A DNA stretch of 64,000 nucleotides from Mastigias papua (Eukaryota; Cnidaria; Scyphozoa; Rhizostomeae; Mastigiidae), in contig OZ025280.1 in NCBI GenBank assembly GCA_964019165.1, positions 8,984,428 to 9,048,427 on the forward strand. Reading direction: 5' to 3'. Position 1 is the first letter of the stretch. The number at the start of each line of letters is the position of its first letter. Both the position numbers and the translations under genes were made by a program. Below the pieces are notes generated by a model. It ran no database searches. It worked only from the letters and a program-made list of their open reading frames with translations, and had not been told where the DNA came from. Shown here piece after piece: positions 12,409-24,500 of the stretch.

Positions 12409-12784
12409 AGTCGTTTAGTGCCTTAGATTGACACACTTCCACTCAATGTCAAACATACAACAGTATATGCACATGTATGTTGTTATAGCTTGCAATGGGC
12501 CTAAACTGCATAAGAGAGCAAACACTGACAATACAGCAACCAATACAGATCTAATGGTGATACGATATTATAAATGCTCCATTGACAGCAAGGATGTGTT
12601 TAGATTATGGTTTTGAACTATGCAACACGTTATTATAGTCAAATGTAGCACTTACATAGTATAGTCAGTTTTGGTACATGTAAAGCACTTTAAAGCTGTA
12701 TTTAATGTAAAAACAAAAACTAACGCTCATTTGACTACGAAACATTGTCTAAACTACTTGTATCAGTGTAACTGTAGATGTTAA
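12409..12784 (+). repeat. F-subfamily unit
   Basis: It is an F unit with agag, gctccattgacagcaagg, tttaatgtaaaaac, acaaaaac and cttgtatc. It links the nine-unit block to the A-B-D trimers. With 11657 (F) and 12033 (H) it forms an F-H-F run in which three adjacent units all lack the common TGA at unit position 107. Confidence 0.8.
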
Positions 12785-15700
12785 AGTCGTTTAGTGCCTT
12801 AGATTGACACACTTCCACTCAATGTCAAACATACAACAGTATATGCACATGTATGTTGTTATAGCTTGCAATGGGCCTAAACTGCATAAGAGAGCAAACA
12901 CTGACAATACAGCAACCAATACAGATCTAATGGTGATACGATATTATAAATACTCCATTGACAGCAAAGATGTGTTTAGATTATGTTTTTGAACTATGCA
13001 ACACGTTATCATAGTAAAATGTAACACTTACATAGTATTGTCAGTGTTGGTACATGTAAAGCACTTTAAAGCTGTATTTAGTGTAAAAACAAAGACTAAC
13101 GCTCATTTGACTACGAAACATTGTCTAAACTACTGGTATCAGTGTAACTGTAGATGTTAAAGTCGTTTAGTGCCTTAGATTGACACACTTCCACTCAATG
13201 TCAAACATACAACAGTATATGCACATGTATGTTGTTATAGCTTGCAATGGGCCTAAACTGCATAAGTGAGCAAACACTGACAATACAGCAACTAATACAG
13301 ATCTAATGGTGATATGATATTATACATACTCCATTGACAGCAAAGATGTGTTTAGATTATGGTTTTGAACTATGCAACACGTTATTATAGTCAAATGTAG
13401 CACTTACATAGTATAGTCAGTTTTGGTACATGTAAAGCACTTTAAAGCTGTATTTAGTGTAAAAACAAAGACTAACGCTCATTTGACTACGAAACATTGT
13501 CTAAACTACTGGTATCAGTGTAACTGTAGATGTTAAAGTCGTTTAGTGCCTTAGATTGACACACTTCCACTCAATGTCAAACATACAACAGTATATGCAC
13601 ATGTATGTTGTTATAGCTTACAATGGGCCTAAACTGCATAAATGAGCAAACACTGACAATACAGCAACCAATACAGATCTAATGGTGATACGATATTATA
13701 AATACTCCACTGACAGCAATGATGTGTTTAGATTATGGTTTTGAACTATGCAACACGTTATTATAGTCAAATGTAGCACTTATATAGAATAGTCAGTTTT
13801 GGTACATGTAAAGCACTTTAAAGCTTTAGTTAGTGTAAAAACAAAGACTAACACTCATTTGACTAGGAAACATTGTCTAAACTACTGGTATCAGTGTAAC
13901 TGTAGATGTTAAAGTCGTTTAGTGCCTTAGATTGACACACTTCCACTCAATGTCAAACATACAACAGTATATGCACATGTATGTTGTTATAGCTTGCAAT
14001 GGGCCTAAACTGCATAAGAGAGCAAACACTGACAATACAGCAACCAATACAGATCTAATGGTGATACGATATTATAAATACTCCATTGACAGCAAAGATG
14101 TGTTTAGATTATGTTTTTGAACTATGCAACACGTTATCATAGTAAAATGTAACACTTACATAGTATTGTCAGTGTTGGTACATGTAAAGCACTTTAAAGC
14201 TGTATTTAGTGTAAAAACAAAGACTAACGCTCATTTGACTACGAAACATTGTCTAAACTACTGGTATCAGTGTAACTGTAGATGTTAAAGTCGTTTAGTG
14301 CCTTAGATTGACACACTTCCACTCAATGTCAAACATACAACAGTATATGCACATGTATGTTGTTATAGCTTGCAATGGGCCTAAACTGCATAAGTGAGCA
14401 AACACTGACAATACAGCAACTAATACAGATCTAATGGTGATATGATATTATACATACTCCATTGACAGCAAAGATGTGTTTAGATTATGGTTTTGAACTA
14501 TGCAACACGTTATTATAGTCAAATGTAGCACTTACATAGTATAGTCAGTTTTGGTACATGTAAAGCACTTTAAAGCTGTATTTAGTGTAAAAACAAAGAC
14601 TAACGCTCATTTGACTACGAAACATTGTCTAAACTACTGGTATCAGTGTAACTGTAGATGTTAAAGTCGTTTAGTGCCTTAGATTGACACACTTCCACTC
14701 AATGTCAAACATACAACAGTATATGCACATGTATGTTGTTATAGCTTACAATGGGCCTAAACTGCATAAATGAGCAAACACTGACAATACAGCAACCAAT
14801 ACAGATCTAATGGTGATACGATATTATAAATACTCCACTGACAGCAATGATGTGTTTAGATTATGGTTTTGAACTATGCAACACGTTATTATAGTCAAAT
14901 GTAGCACTTATATAGAATAGTCAGTTTTGGTACATGTAAAGCACTTTAAAGCTTTAGTTAGTGTAAAAACAAAGACTAACACTCATTTGACTAGGAAACA
15001 TTGTCTAAACTACTGGTATCAGTGTAACTGTAGATGTTAAAGTCGTTTAGTGCCTTAGATTGACACACTTCCACTCAATGTCAAACATACAACAGTATAT
15101 GCACATGTATGTTGTTATAGCTTGCAATGGGCCTAAACTGCATAAGAGAGCAAACACTGACAATACAGCAACCAATACAGATCTAATGGTGATACGATAT
15201 TATAAATACTCCATTGACAGCAAAGATGTGTTTAGATTATGTTTTTGAACTATGCAACACGTTATCATAGTAAAATGTAACACTTACATAGTATTGTCAG
15301 TGTTGGTACATGTAAAGCACTTTAAAGCTGTATTTAGTGTAAAAACAAAGACTAACGCTCATTTGACTACGAAACATTGTCTAAACTACTGGTATCAGTG
15401 TAACTGTAGATGTTAAAGTCGTTTAGTGCCTTAGATTGACACACTTCCACTCAATGTCAAACATACAACAGTATATGCACATGTATGTTGTTATAGCTTG
15501 CAATGGGCCTAAACTGCATAAGTGAGCAAACACTGACAATACAGCAACTAATACAGATCTAATGGTGATATGATATTATACATACTCCATTGACAGCAAA
15601 GATGTGTTTAGATTATGGTTTTGAACTATGCAACACGTTATTATAGTCAAATGTAGCACTTACATAGTATAGTCAGTTTTGGTACATGTAAAGCACTTTA

Positions 15701-16168
15701 AAGCTGTATTTAGTGTAAAAACAAAGACTAACGCTCATTTGACTACGAAACATTGTCTAAACTACTGGTATCAGTGTAACTGTAGATGTTAAAGTCGTTT
15801 AGTGCCTTAGATTGACACACTTCCACTCAATGTCAAACATACAACAGTATATGCACATGTATGTTGTTATAGCTTACAATGGGCCTAAACTGCATAAGTG
15901 AGCAAACACTGACAATACAGCAACCAATACAGATCTAATGGTGATACGATATTATAAATACTCCACTGACAGCAATGATGTGTTTAGATTATGGTTTTGA
16001 ACTATGCAACACGTTATTATAGTCAAATGTAGCACTTATATAGAATAGTCAGTTTTGGTACATGTAAAGCACTTTAAAGCTGTATTTAGTGTAAAAACAA
16101 AGACTAACACTCATTTGACTAGGAAACATTGTCTAAACTACTGGTATCAGTGTAACTGTAGATGTTAA
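12785..16168 (+). repeat. A-B-D trimer HOR, three tandem copies (1128 bp each)
   Basis: Copies run 12785-13912, 13913-15040 and 15041-16168, each in the order A, B, D. The D units of the first two copies share cataaatgag. The third has the usual cataagtgag, and a tail with gctgtattt in place of gctttagtt while keeping aacactc and actagg. That suggests a short conversion tract. An A-B-D order without the tandem repeat also occurs at 2633-3760 and 7897-9024, which look like sources. Confidence 0.85.
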
Positions 16169-17296
16169 AGTCGTTTAGTGCCTTAGATTGACACACTTCC
16201 ACTCAATGTCAAACATACAACAGTATATGCACATGTATGTTGTTATAGCTTGCAATGGGCCTAAACTGCATAAGTGAGCAAACACTGACAATACAGCAAC
16301 CAATACAGATCTAATGGTGATACGATATTATAAATGCTCCATTGACAGCAAGGATGTGTTTAGATTATGGTTTTGAACTATGCAACACGTTATTATAGTC
16401 AAATGTAGCACTTACATAGTATAGTCAGTTTTGGTACATGTAAAGCACTTTAAAGCTGTATTTAATGTAAAAACAAAAACTAACGCTCATTTGACTACGA
16501 AACATTGTCTAAACTACTTGTATCAGTGTAACTGTAGATGTTAAAGTCGTTTAGTGCCTTAGATTGACACACTTCCACTCAATGTCAAACATACAACAGT
16601 ATATGCACATGTATGTTGTTATAGCTTGCAATGGGCCTAAACTGCATAAGAGAGCAAACACTGACAATACAGCAACCAATACAGATCTAATGGTGATACG
16701 ATATTATAAATACTCCATTGACAGCAAAGATGTGTTTAGATTATGTTTTTGAACTATGCAACACGTTATCATAGTAAAATGTAACACTTACATAGTATTG
16801 TCAGTGTTGGTACATGTAAAGCACTTTAAAGCTGTATTTAGTGTAAAAACAAAGACTAACGCTCATTTGACTACGAAACATTGTCTAAACTACTGGTATC
16901 AGTGTAACTGTAGATGTTAAAGTCGTTTAGTGCCTTAGATTGACACACTTCCACTCAATGTCAAACATACAACAGTATATGCACATGTATGTTGTTATAG
17001 CTTGCAATGGGCCTAAACTGCATAAGTGAGCAAACACTGACAATACAGCAACTAATACAGATCTAATGGTGATATGATATTATACATACTCCATTGACAG
17101 CAAAGATGTGTTTAGATTATTGTTTTGAACTATGCAACACGTTATTATAGTCAAATGTAGCACTTACATAGTATAGTCAGTTTTGGTACATGTAAAGCAC
17201 TTTAAAGCTGTATTTAGTGTAAAAGCAAAGACTAACGCTCATTTGACTACGAAACATTGTCTAAACTACTGGTATCAGTGTAACTGTAGATGTTAA
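16169..17296 (+). repeat. Units F, A and variant B before the compound block
   Basis: Units start at 16169 (F with tgag), 16545 (A) and 16921 (B variant). The B variant has attattgttttg and gtaaaagcaaag. The same variant recurs at 17881 and 20266 inside the compound block, so this unit belongs to the same lineage. The block may really begin here. Confidence 0.75.
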
Positions 17297-17526
17297 AGTC
17301 GTTTAGTGCCTTAGATTGACACACTTCCACTCAATGTCAAACATACAACAGTATATGCACATGTATGTTGTTATAGCTTGCAATGGGCCTAAACTGCATA
17401 AGAGAGCAAACACTGACAATACAGCAACCAATACAGATCTAATGGTGATACGATATTATAAATGCTCCATTGACAGCAAGGATGTGTTTAGATTATGGTT
17501 TTGAACTATGCAACACGTTATTATAG
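17297..17526 (+). repeat. Truncated 230-bp F unit with deletion junction
   Basis: The F unit runs to unit position 230 (cgttattatag) and then joins directly to unit position 23 (acacacttcc) of the next unit. The lost stretch is 168 bp, which spans the unit boundary. The same junction recurs at 18486, 19911 and 20871. The unit that follows always carries aatgttaaac instead of aatgtcaaac, so the four copies share one origin. Homology at the breakpoint is at most one base. Confidence 0.9.
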
Positions 17527-18256
17527 ACACACTTCCACTCAATGTTAAACATACAACAGTATATGCACATGTATGTTGTTATAGCTTGCAATGGGCCTAA
17601 ACTGCATAAGTGAGCAAACACTGACAATACAGCAACTAATACAGATCTAATGGTGATATGATATTATACATACTCCATTGACAGCAAAGATGTGTTTAGA
17701 TTATGGTTTTGAACTATGCAACACGTTATTATAGTCAAATGTAGCACTTACATAGTATAGTCAGTTTTGGTACATGTAAAGCACTTTAAAGCTGTATTTA
17801 GTGTAAAAACAAAGACTAACGCTCATTTGACTACGAAACATTGTCTAAACTACTGGTATCAGTGTAACTGTAGATGTTAAAGTCGTTTAGTGCCTTAGAT
17901 TGACACACTTCCACTCAATGTCAAACATACAACAGTATATGCACATGTATGTTGTTATAGCTTGCAATGGGCCTAAACTGCATAAGTGAGCAAACACTGA
18001 CAATACAGCAACTAATACAGATCTAATGGTGATATGATATTATACATACTCCATTGACAGCAAAGATGTGTTTAGATTATTGTTTTGAACTATGCAACAC
18101 GTTATTATAGTCAAATGTAGCACTTACATAGTATAGTCAGTTTTGGTACATGTAAAGCACTTTAAAGCTGTATTTAGTGTAAAAGCAAAGACTAACGCTC
18201 ATTTGACTACGAAACATTGTCTAAACTACTGGTATCAGTGTAACTGTAGATGTTAA

Positions 18257-18486
18257 AGTCGTTTAGTGCCTTAGATTGACACACTTCCACTCAATGTCAA
18301 ACATACAACAGTATATGCACATGTATGTTGTTATAGCTTGCAATGGGCCTAAACTGCATAAGAGAGCAAACACTGACAATACAGCAACCAATACAGATCT
18401 AATGGTGATACGATATTATAAATGCTCCATTGACAGCAAGGATGTGTTTAGATTATGGTTTTGAACTATGCAACACGTTATTATAG
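18257..18486 (+). repeat. Truncated 230-bp F unit, second copy
   Basis: It has the same 168-bp deletion junction as at 17526, followed by a B head that switches to an F tail (tttaatg, acaaaaac, cttgtatc) at 18760-18815. The tail switch distinguishes this copy from the one at 17297. Confidence 0.88.
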
Positions 18487-18840
18487 ACACACTTCCACTC
18501 AATGTTAAACATACAACAGTATATGCACATGTATGTTGTTATAGCTTGCAATGGGCCTAAACTGCATAAGTGAGCAAACACTGACAATACAGCAACTAAT
18601 ACAGATCTAATGGTGATATGATATTATACATACTCCATTGACAGCAAAGATGTGTTTAGATTATGGTTTTGAACTATGCAACACGTTATTATAGTCAAAT
18701 GTAGCACTTACATAGTATAGTCAGTTTTGGTACATGTAAAGCACTTTAAAGCTGTATTTAATGTAAAAACAAAAACTAACGCTCATTTGACTACGAAACA
18801 TTGTCTAAACTACTTGTATCAGTGTAACTGTAGATGTTAA

Positions 18841-18929
18841 AGTCGTTTAGTGTAAAAACAAAGACTAACGCTCATTTGACTACGAAACATTGTCTAAACT
18901 ACTGGTATCAGTGTAACTGTAGATGTTAA
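18841..18929 (+). repeat. 89-bp mini-unit with 287-bp internal deletion
   Basis: It consists of unit positions 1-12 fused to 300-376. The heptamer tttagtg occurs at both unit positions 6-12 and 293-299. The deletion joins the two, leaving one copy at 18846-18852. That is the pattern expected of slippage or microhomology-mediated deletion. An identical mini-unit lies at 21226-21314. Confidence 0.9.
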
Positions 18930-19305
18930 AGTCGTTTAGTGCCTTAGATTGACACACTTCCACTCAATGTCAAACATACAACAGTATATGCACATGTATG
19001 TTGTTATAGCTTGCAATGGGCCTAAACTGCATAAGAGAGCAAACACTGACAATACAGCAACCAATACAGATCTAATGGTGATACGATATTATAAATACTC
19101 CATTGACAGGAAAGGTGTGTTTAGATTATGGTTTTGAACTATGCAACACGTTTTTATAGTCACATGTAGCACTTACATAGTATAGTCAGTTTTGGTACAT
19201 GTAAAGCACTTTAAAGCTGTATTTAATGTAAAAACAAAAACTAACGCTCATTTGACTACGAAACATTGTCTAAACTACTTGTATCAGTGTAACTGTAGAT
19301 GTTAA
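18930..19305 (+). repeat. H-like unit with F tail
   Basis: The head has agag, ctccattgacaggaaagg and cgtttttatagtcacatg. The tail is of F type. The unit at 21315 shares the whole head but has a different tail (tatagttag, gtacgtg, plain gctgtattt). The two copies of the compound unit therefore diverge inside this unit, near 21572 in the second. Confidence 0.8.
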
Positions 19306-19681
19306 AGTCGTTTAGTGCCTTAGATTGACACACTTCCACTCAATGTCAAACATACAACAGTATATGCACATGTATGTTGTTATAGCTTGCAATGGGCCTA
19401 AACTGCATAAGAGAGCAAACACTGACAATACAGCAACCAATACAGATCTAATGGTGATACGATATTATAAATACTCCATTGACAGCAAAGATGTGTTTAG
19501 ATTATGTTTTTGAACTATGCAACACGTTATCATAGTAAAATGTAACACTTACATAGTATTGTCAGTGTTGGTACATGTAAAGCACTTTAAAGCTGTATTT
19601 AGTGTAAAAACAAAGACTAACGCTCATTTGACTACGAAACATTGTCTAAACTACTGGTATCAGTGTAACTGTAGATGTTAA

Positions 19682-19911
19682 AGTCGTTTAGTGCCTTAGA
19701 TTGACACACTTCCACTCAATGTCAAACATACAACAGTATATGCACATGTATGTTGTTATAGCTTGCAATGGGCCTAAACTGCATAAGAGAGCAAACACTG
19801 ACAATACAGCAACCAATACAGATCTAATGGTGATACGATATTATAAATGCTCCATTGACAGCAAGGATGTGTTTAGATTATGGTTTTGAACTATGCAACA
19901 CGTTATTATAG
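19682..19911 (+). repeat. Truncated 230-bp F unit, third copy
   Basis: It has the same junction (position 230 joined to 23) and the same following aatgttaaac mark. Here an A unit precedes it, where the copy at 17297 is preceded by a variant B unit. Confidence 0.88.
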
Positions 19912-20641
19912 ACACACTTCCACTCAATGTTAAACATACAACAGTATATGCACATGTATGTTGTTATAGCTTGCAATGGGCCTAAACTGCATAAGTGAGC
20001 AAACACTGACAATACAGCAACTAATACAGATCTAATGGTGATATGATATTATACATACTCCATTGACAGCAAAGATGTGTTTAGATTATGGTTTTGAACT
20101 ATGCAACACGTTATTATAGTCAAATGTAGCACTTACATAGTATAGTCAGTTTTGGTACATGTAAAGCACTTTAAAGCTGTATTTAGTGTAAAAACAAAGA
20201 CTAACGCTCATTTGACTACGAAACATTGTCTAAACTACTGGTATCAGTGTAACTGTAGATGTTAAAGTCGTTTAGTGCCTTAGATTGACACACTTCCACT
20301 CAATGTCAAACATACAACAGTATATGCACATGTATGTTGTTATAGCTTGCAATGGGCCTAAACTGCATAAGTGAGCAAACACTGACAATACAGCAACTAA
20401 TACAGATCTAATGGTGATATGATATTATACATACTCCATTGACAGCAAAGATGTGTTTAGATTATTGTTTTGAACTATGCAACACGTTATTATAGTCAAA
20501 TGTAGCACTTACATAGTATAGTCAGTTTTGGTACATGTAAAGCACTTTAAAGCTGTATTTAGTGTAAAAGCAAAGACTAACGCTCATTTGACTACGAAAC
20601 ATTGTCTAAACTACTGGTATCAGTGTAACTGTAGATGTTAA

Positions 20642-20871
20642 AGTCGTTTAGTGCCTTAGATTGACACACTTCCACTCAATGTCAAACATACAACAGTATA
20701 TGCACATGTATGTTGTTATAGCTTGCAATGGGCCTAAACTGCATAAGAGAGCAAACACTGACAATACAGCAACCAATACAGATCTAATGGTGATACGATA
20801 TTATAAATGCTCCATTGACAGCAAGGATGTGTTTAGATTATGGTTTTGAACTATGCAACACGTTATTATAG
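20642..20871 (+). repeat. Truncated 230-bp F unit, fourth copy
   Basis: It has the same junction and matches 18257-18486 in both flanks. It is the last occurrence in the window. Confidence 0.88.
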
Positions 20872-21225
20872 ACACACTTCCACTCAATGTTAAACATACA
20901 ACAGTATATGCACATGTATGTTGTTATAGCTTGCAATGGGCCTAAACTGCATAAGTGAGCAAACACTGACAATACAGCAACTAATACAGATCTAATGGTG
21001 ATATGATATTATACATACTCCATTGACAGCAAAGATGTGTTTAGATTATGGTTTTGAACTATGCAACACGTTATTATAGTCAAATGTAGCACTTACATAG
21101 TATAGTCAGTTTTGGTACATGTAAAGCACTTTAAAGCTGTATTTAATGTAAAAACAAAAACTAACGCTCATTTGACTACGAAACATTGTCTAAACTACTT
21201 GTATCAGTGTAACTGTAGATGTTAA

Positions 21226-21314
21226 AGTCGTTTAGTGTAAAAACAAAGACTAACGCTCATTTGACTACGAAACATTGTCTAAACTACTGGTATCAGTGTA
21301 ACTGTAGATGTTAA
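21226..21314 (+). repeat. 89-bp mini-unit, second copy
   Basis: Its structure is identical to 18841-18929, 2385 bp downstream, with the tttagtg heptamer at the fusion. Its presence in both compound units shows that the deletion predates their duplication. Confidence 0.9.
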
Positions 21315-21500
21315 AGTCGTTTAGTGCCTTAGATTGACACACTTCCACTCAATGTCAAACATACAACAGTATATGCACATGTATGTTGTTATAGCTTGCA
21401 ATGGGCCTAAACTGCATAAGAGAGCAAACACTGACAATACAGCAACCAATACAGATCTAATGGTGATACGATATTATAAATACTCCATTGACAGGAAAGG

Positions 21501-24500
21501 TGTGTTTAGATTATGGTTTTGAACTATGCAACACGTTTTTATAGTCACATGTAGCACTTACATAGTATAGTTAGTTTTGGTACGTGTAAAGCACTTTAAA
21601 GCTGTATTTAGTGTAAAAACAAAGACTAACGCTCATTTGACTACGAAACATTGTCTAAACTACTGGTATCAGTGTAACTGTAGATGTTAAAGTCGTTTAG
21701 TGCCTTAGATTGACACACTTCCACTCACTGTCAAACATACAACAGTATATGCACATGTATGTTGTTATAGCTTGCAATGGGCCTAAACTGCATAAGTGAG
21801 CAAACACTGACAATACAGCAACCAATACAGATCTAATGGTGATACGATATTATAAATACTCCATTGACAGCAAAGATGTGTTTAGATTATGGTTTTGAAC
21901 TATGCAACACGTTATTATAGTCAAATGTAGCACTTACATAGTATAGTCAGTTTTGGTACATGTAAAGCACTTTAAAGCTGTATTTAGTGTAAAAACAAAG
22001 ACTAACGCTCATTTGACTACGAAACATTGTCTAAACTACTGGTATCAGTGTAACTGTAGATGTTAAAGTCGTTCAGTGCCTTAGATTGACACACTTCCAC
22101 TCAATGTCAAACATACAACAGTATATGCACATGTATGTTGTTATAGCTTGCAATGGGCCTAAACTGCATAAGTGAGCAAACACTGACAATACAGCAACCA
22201 ATACAGATCTAATGGTGATACGATATTATAAATACTCCATTCACAGCAAAGATGTGTTTAGATTATGGTTTTGAACTATGCAACACGTTTTTATAGTCAA
22301 ATGTAGCACTTACATAGTATAGTCAGTTTTGGTACATGTAAAGCACTTTAAAGCTGTAGTTAGTGTAAATACAAAGACTAACGCTCATTTGACTACGAAA
22401 CATTGTCTAAACTACTGGTATCAGTGTAACTGTAGATGTTAAAGTCGTTTAGTGCCTTAGATTGACACACTTCCACTCAATGTCAAACATACAACAGTAT
22501 ATGCACATTTATGTTGTTATAGCTTGCAATGGGCCTAAACTGCATAAGAGAGCAAACACTGACAATACAGCAACCAATACAGATCTAATGGTGATACGAT
22601 ATTATAAATACTCCATTGACAGCAAAGATGTGTTTAGATTAAGGTTTTGAACTATGCAATACGTTATTATAGTCAAATGTAGCACTTACATAGTATAGTC
22701 AGTTTTGGTACATGTAAAGCACTTTAAAGCTGTATTTAGTGTAAAAACAAAGACTAACGCTCATTTGACTACGAAACATTGTCTTAACTACTGGTATCAG
22801 TGTAACTGTAGATGTTAAAGTCGTTTAGTGCCTTAGATTGACACACTTCCACTCAATGTCAAACATACAACAGTATATGCACATGTATGTTGTTATAGCT
22901 TGCAATGGGCCTAAACTGCATAAGTGAGCAAACACTGACAATACAGCAACCAATACAGATCTAATGGTGATACGATATTATACATACTCCATTGACGCAA
23001 AGATGTGTTTAGATTATGGTTTTGAACTATGCATCACGTTATTATAGTCAAATGTAGCACTTACATAGTATAGTCAGTTTTGGTACTTGTAAAGCACTTT
23101 AAAGCTGTATTTAGTGTAAAAACAAAGACTAACGCTCATTTGACTACGAAACATTGTCTAAACTACTGGTATCAGTGTAACTGTAGATGTTAAAGTCGTT
23201 TAGTGCCTTAGATTGACACACTTCCACTCAATGTCAAACATACAACAGTATATGCACATTAATGTTGTTATAGCTTGCAATGGGCCTAAACTGCATAAGT
23301 GAGCAAACACTGACAATACAGCAACCAATACAGATCTAATGGTTATACGATATTATAATTGCTGGATTGACGCAAAGATGTGTTTAGATTATGGTTTTGA
23401 ACTATGCAACACGTTATTATAGTCAAATGTAGCACTTACATAGTATAGTCAGTTTTGGTACATGTAAAGCACTTTAAAGCTGTATTTAGTGTAAAAACAA
23501 AGACTAACGCTCATTTGACTACGAAACATTGTCTAAACTACTGGTATCAGTGTAACTGTAGATGTTAAAGTCGTTTAGTGCCTTAGATTGACACACTTCC
23601 ACTCAATGTCAAACATACAAAAGTATATGCACATGTATGTTGTTATAGCTTGCAATGGGCCTAAACTGCATAAGTGAGCAAACACTGACAATACAGCAAC
23701 CAATACAGATCTAATGGTGATACGATATTATAAATACTCCATTGACAGCAAAGATGTGTTTAGATTATGGTTTTGAACTATGCAACACGTTATTATAGTC
23801 AAATGTAGCACTTACATAGTATAGTCAGTTTTGGTACATGTAAAGCACTTTAAAGCTGTATTTAGTGTAAAAACAAAGACTAACGCTCATTTGACTACGA
23901 AACATTGTCTAAACTACTGGTATCAGTGTAACTGTAGATGTTAAAGTCGTTTAGTGCCTTAGATTGACACACTTCCACTCAATGTCAAACATACAAAAGT
24001 ATATGCACATGTATGTTGTTATAGCTTGCAATGGGCCTAAACTGCATAAGTGAGCAAACACTGACAATACAGCAACCAATACAGATCTAATGGTGATACG
24101 ATATTATAAATACTCCATTGACAGCAACGATGTGTTTAGATTATGGTTTTGAACTATGCAACACGTTTTTATAGTCAAATGTAGCACTTACATAGTATAG
24201 TCAGTTTTGGTACATGTAAAGCACTTTAAAACTGTATTTAGTGTAAAAACAAAGACTAACGCTCATTTGACTGCGAAACATTGTCTAAACTACTGGTATC
24301 AGTGTAAAAGTAGATGTTAAAGTCGTTTAGTGCCTTAGATTGACACTCTTCCACTCAATGTCAAACATACAACAGTATATGCACATGTATGTTGTTATAG
24401 CTTGCAATGGGCCTAAACTGCATAAGTGAGCAAACACTGACAATACAGCAACCAATACAGATCTAATGGTGCTACGATATTATAAATACTCCATTGACAG

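Larger units (their letters stand above)
17297..19681 (+). repeat. Compound 2385-bp unit, copy 1
   Basis: The order is: truncated F (17297-17526), 354-bp B (17527-17880), variant B (17881-18256), truncated F (18257-18486), B head with F tail (18487-18840), 89-bp mini-unit (18841-18929), H-like unit with gacaggaaagg and an F tail (18930-19305), and A (19306-19681). The lengths sum to 2385, exactly the spacing to the matching parts of copy 2. A 960-bp sub-repeat (230+354+376) is visible within it. Confidence 0.85.
19682..21571 (+). repeat. Compound unit, copy 2 (partial)
   Basis: It repeats 17297-19186 in the same order: truncated F (19682-19911), 354-bp B (19912-20265), variant B (20266-20641), truncated F (20642-20871), B head with F tail (20872-21225), mini-unit (21226-21314) and the H-like head. 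Identity is lost at about 21572, where ttagttttgg replaces tcagttttgg. Offsets of 2385 hold at every landmark. Confidence 0.85.

Noticed and set aside
17297..21571. Shortened units as sequencing errors
   Set aside because: The same junctions recur at several positions with linked private changes and consistent 960- and 2385-bp spacing. Random error would not give that, though read-level confirmation is still wanted.
20..22650. Repeated 62-residue open frames starting at TTG in many units, and again at 56292
   Set aside because: They lie wholly within the satellite unit, start at TTG, and exist only where one base removes a TGA. No family or motif is recognised, and no codon-level constraint is apparent. 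I treat them as chance frames.
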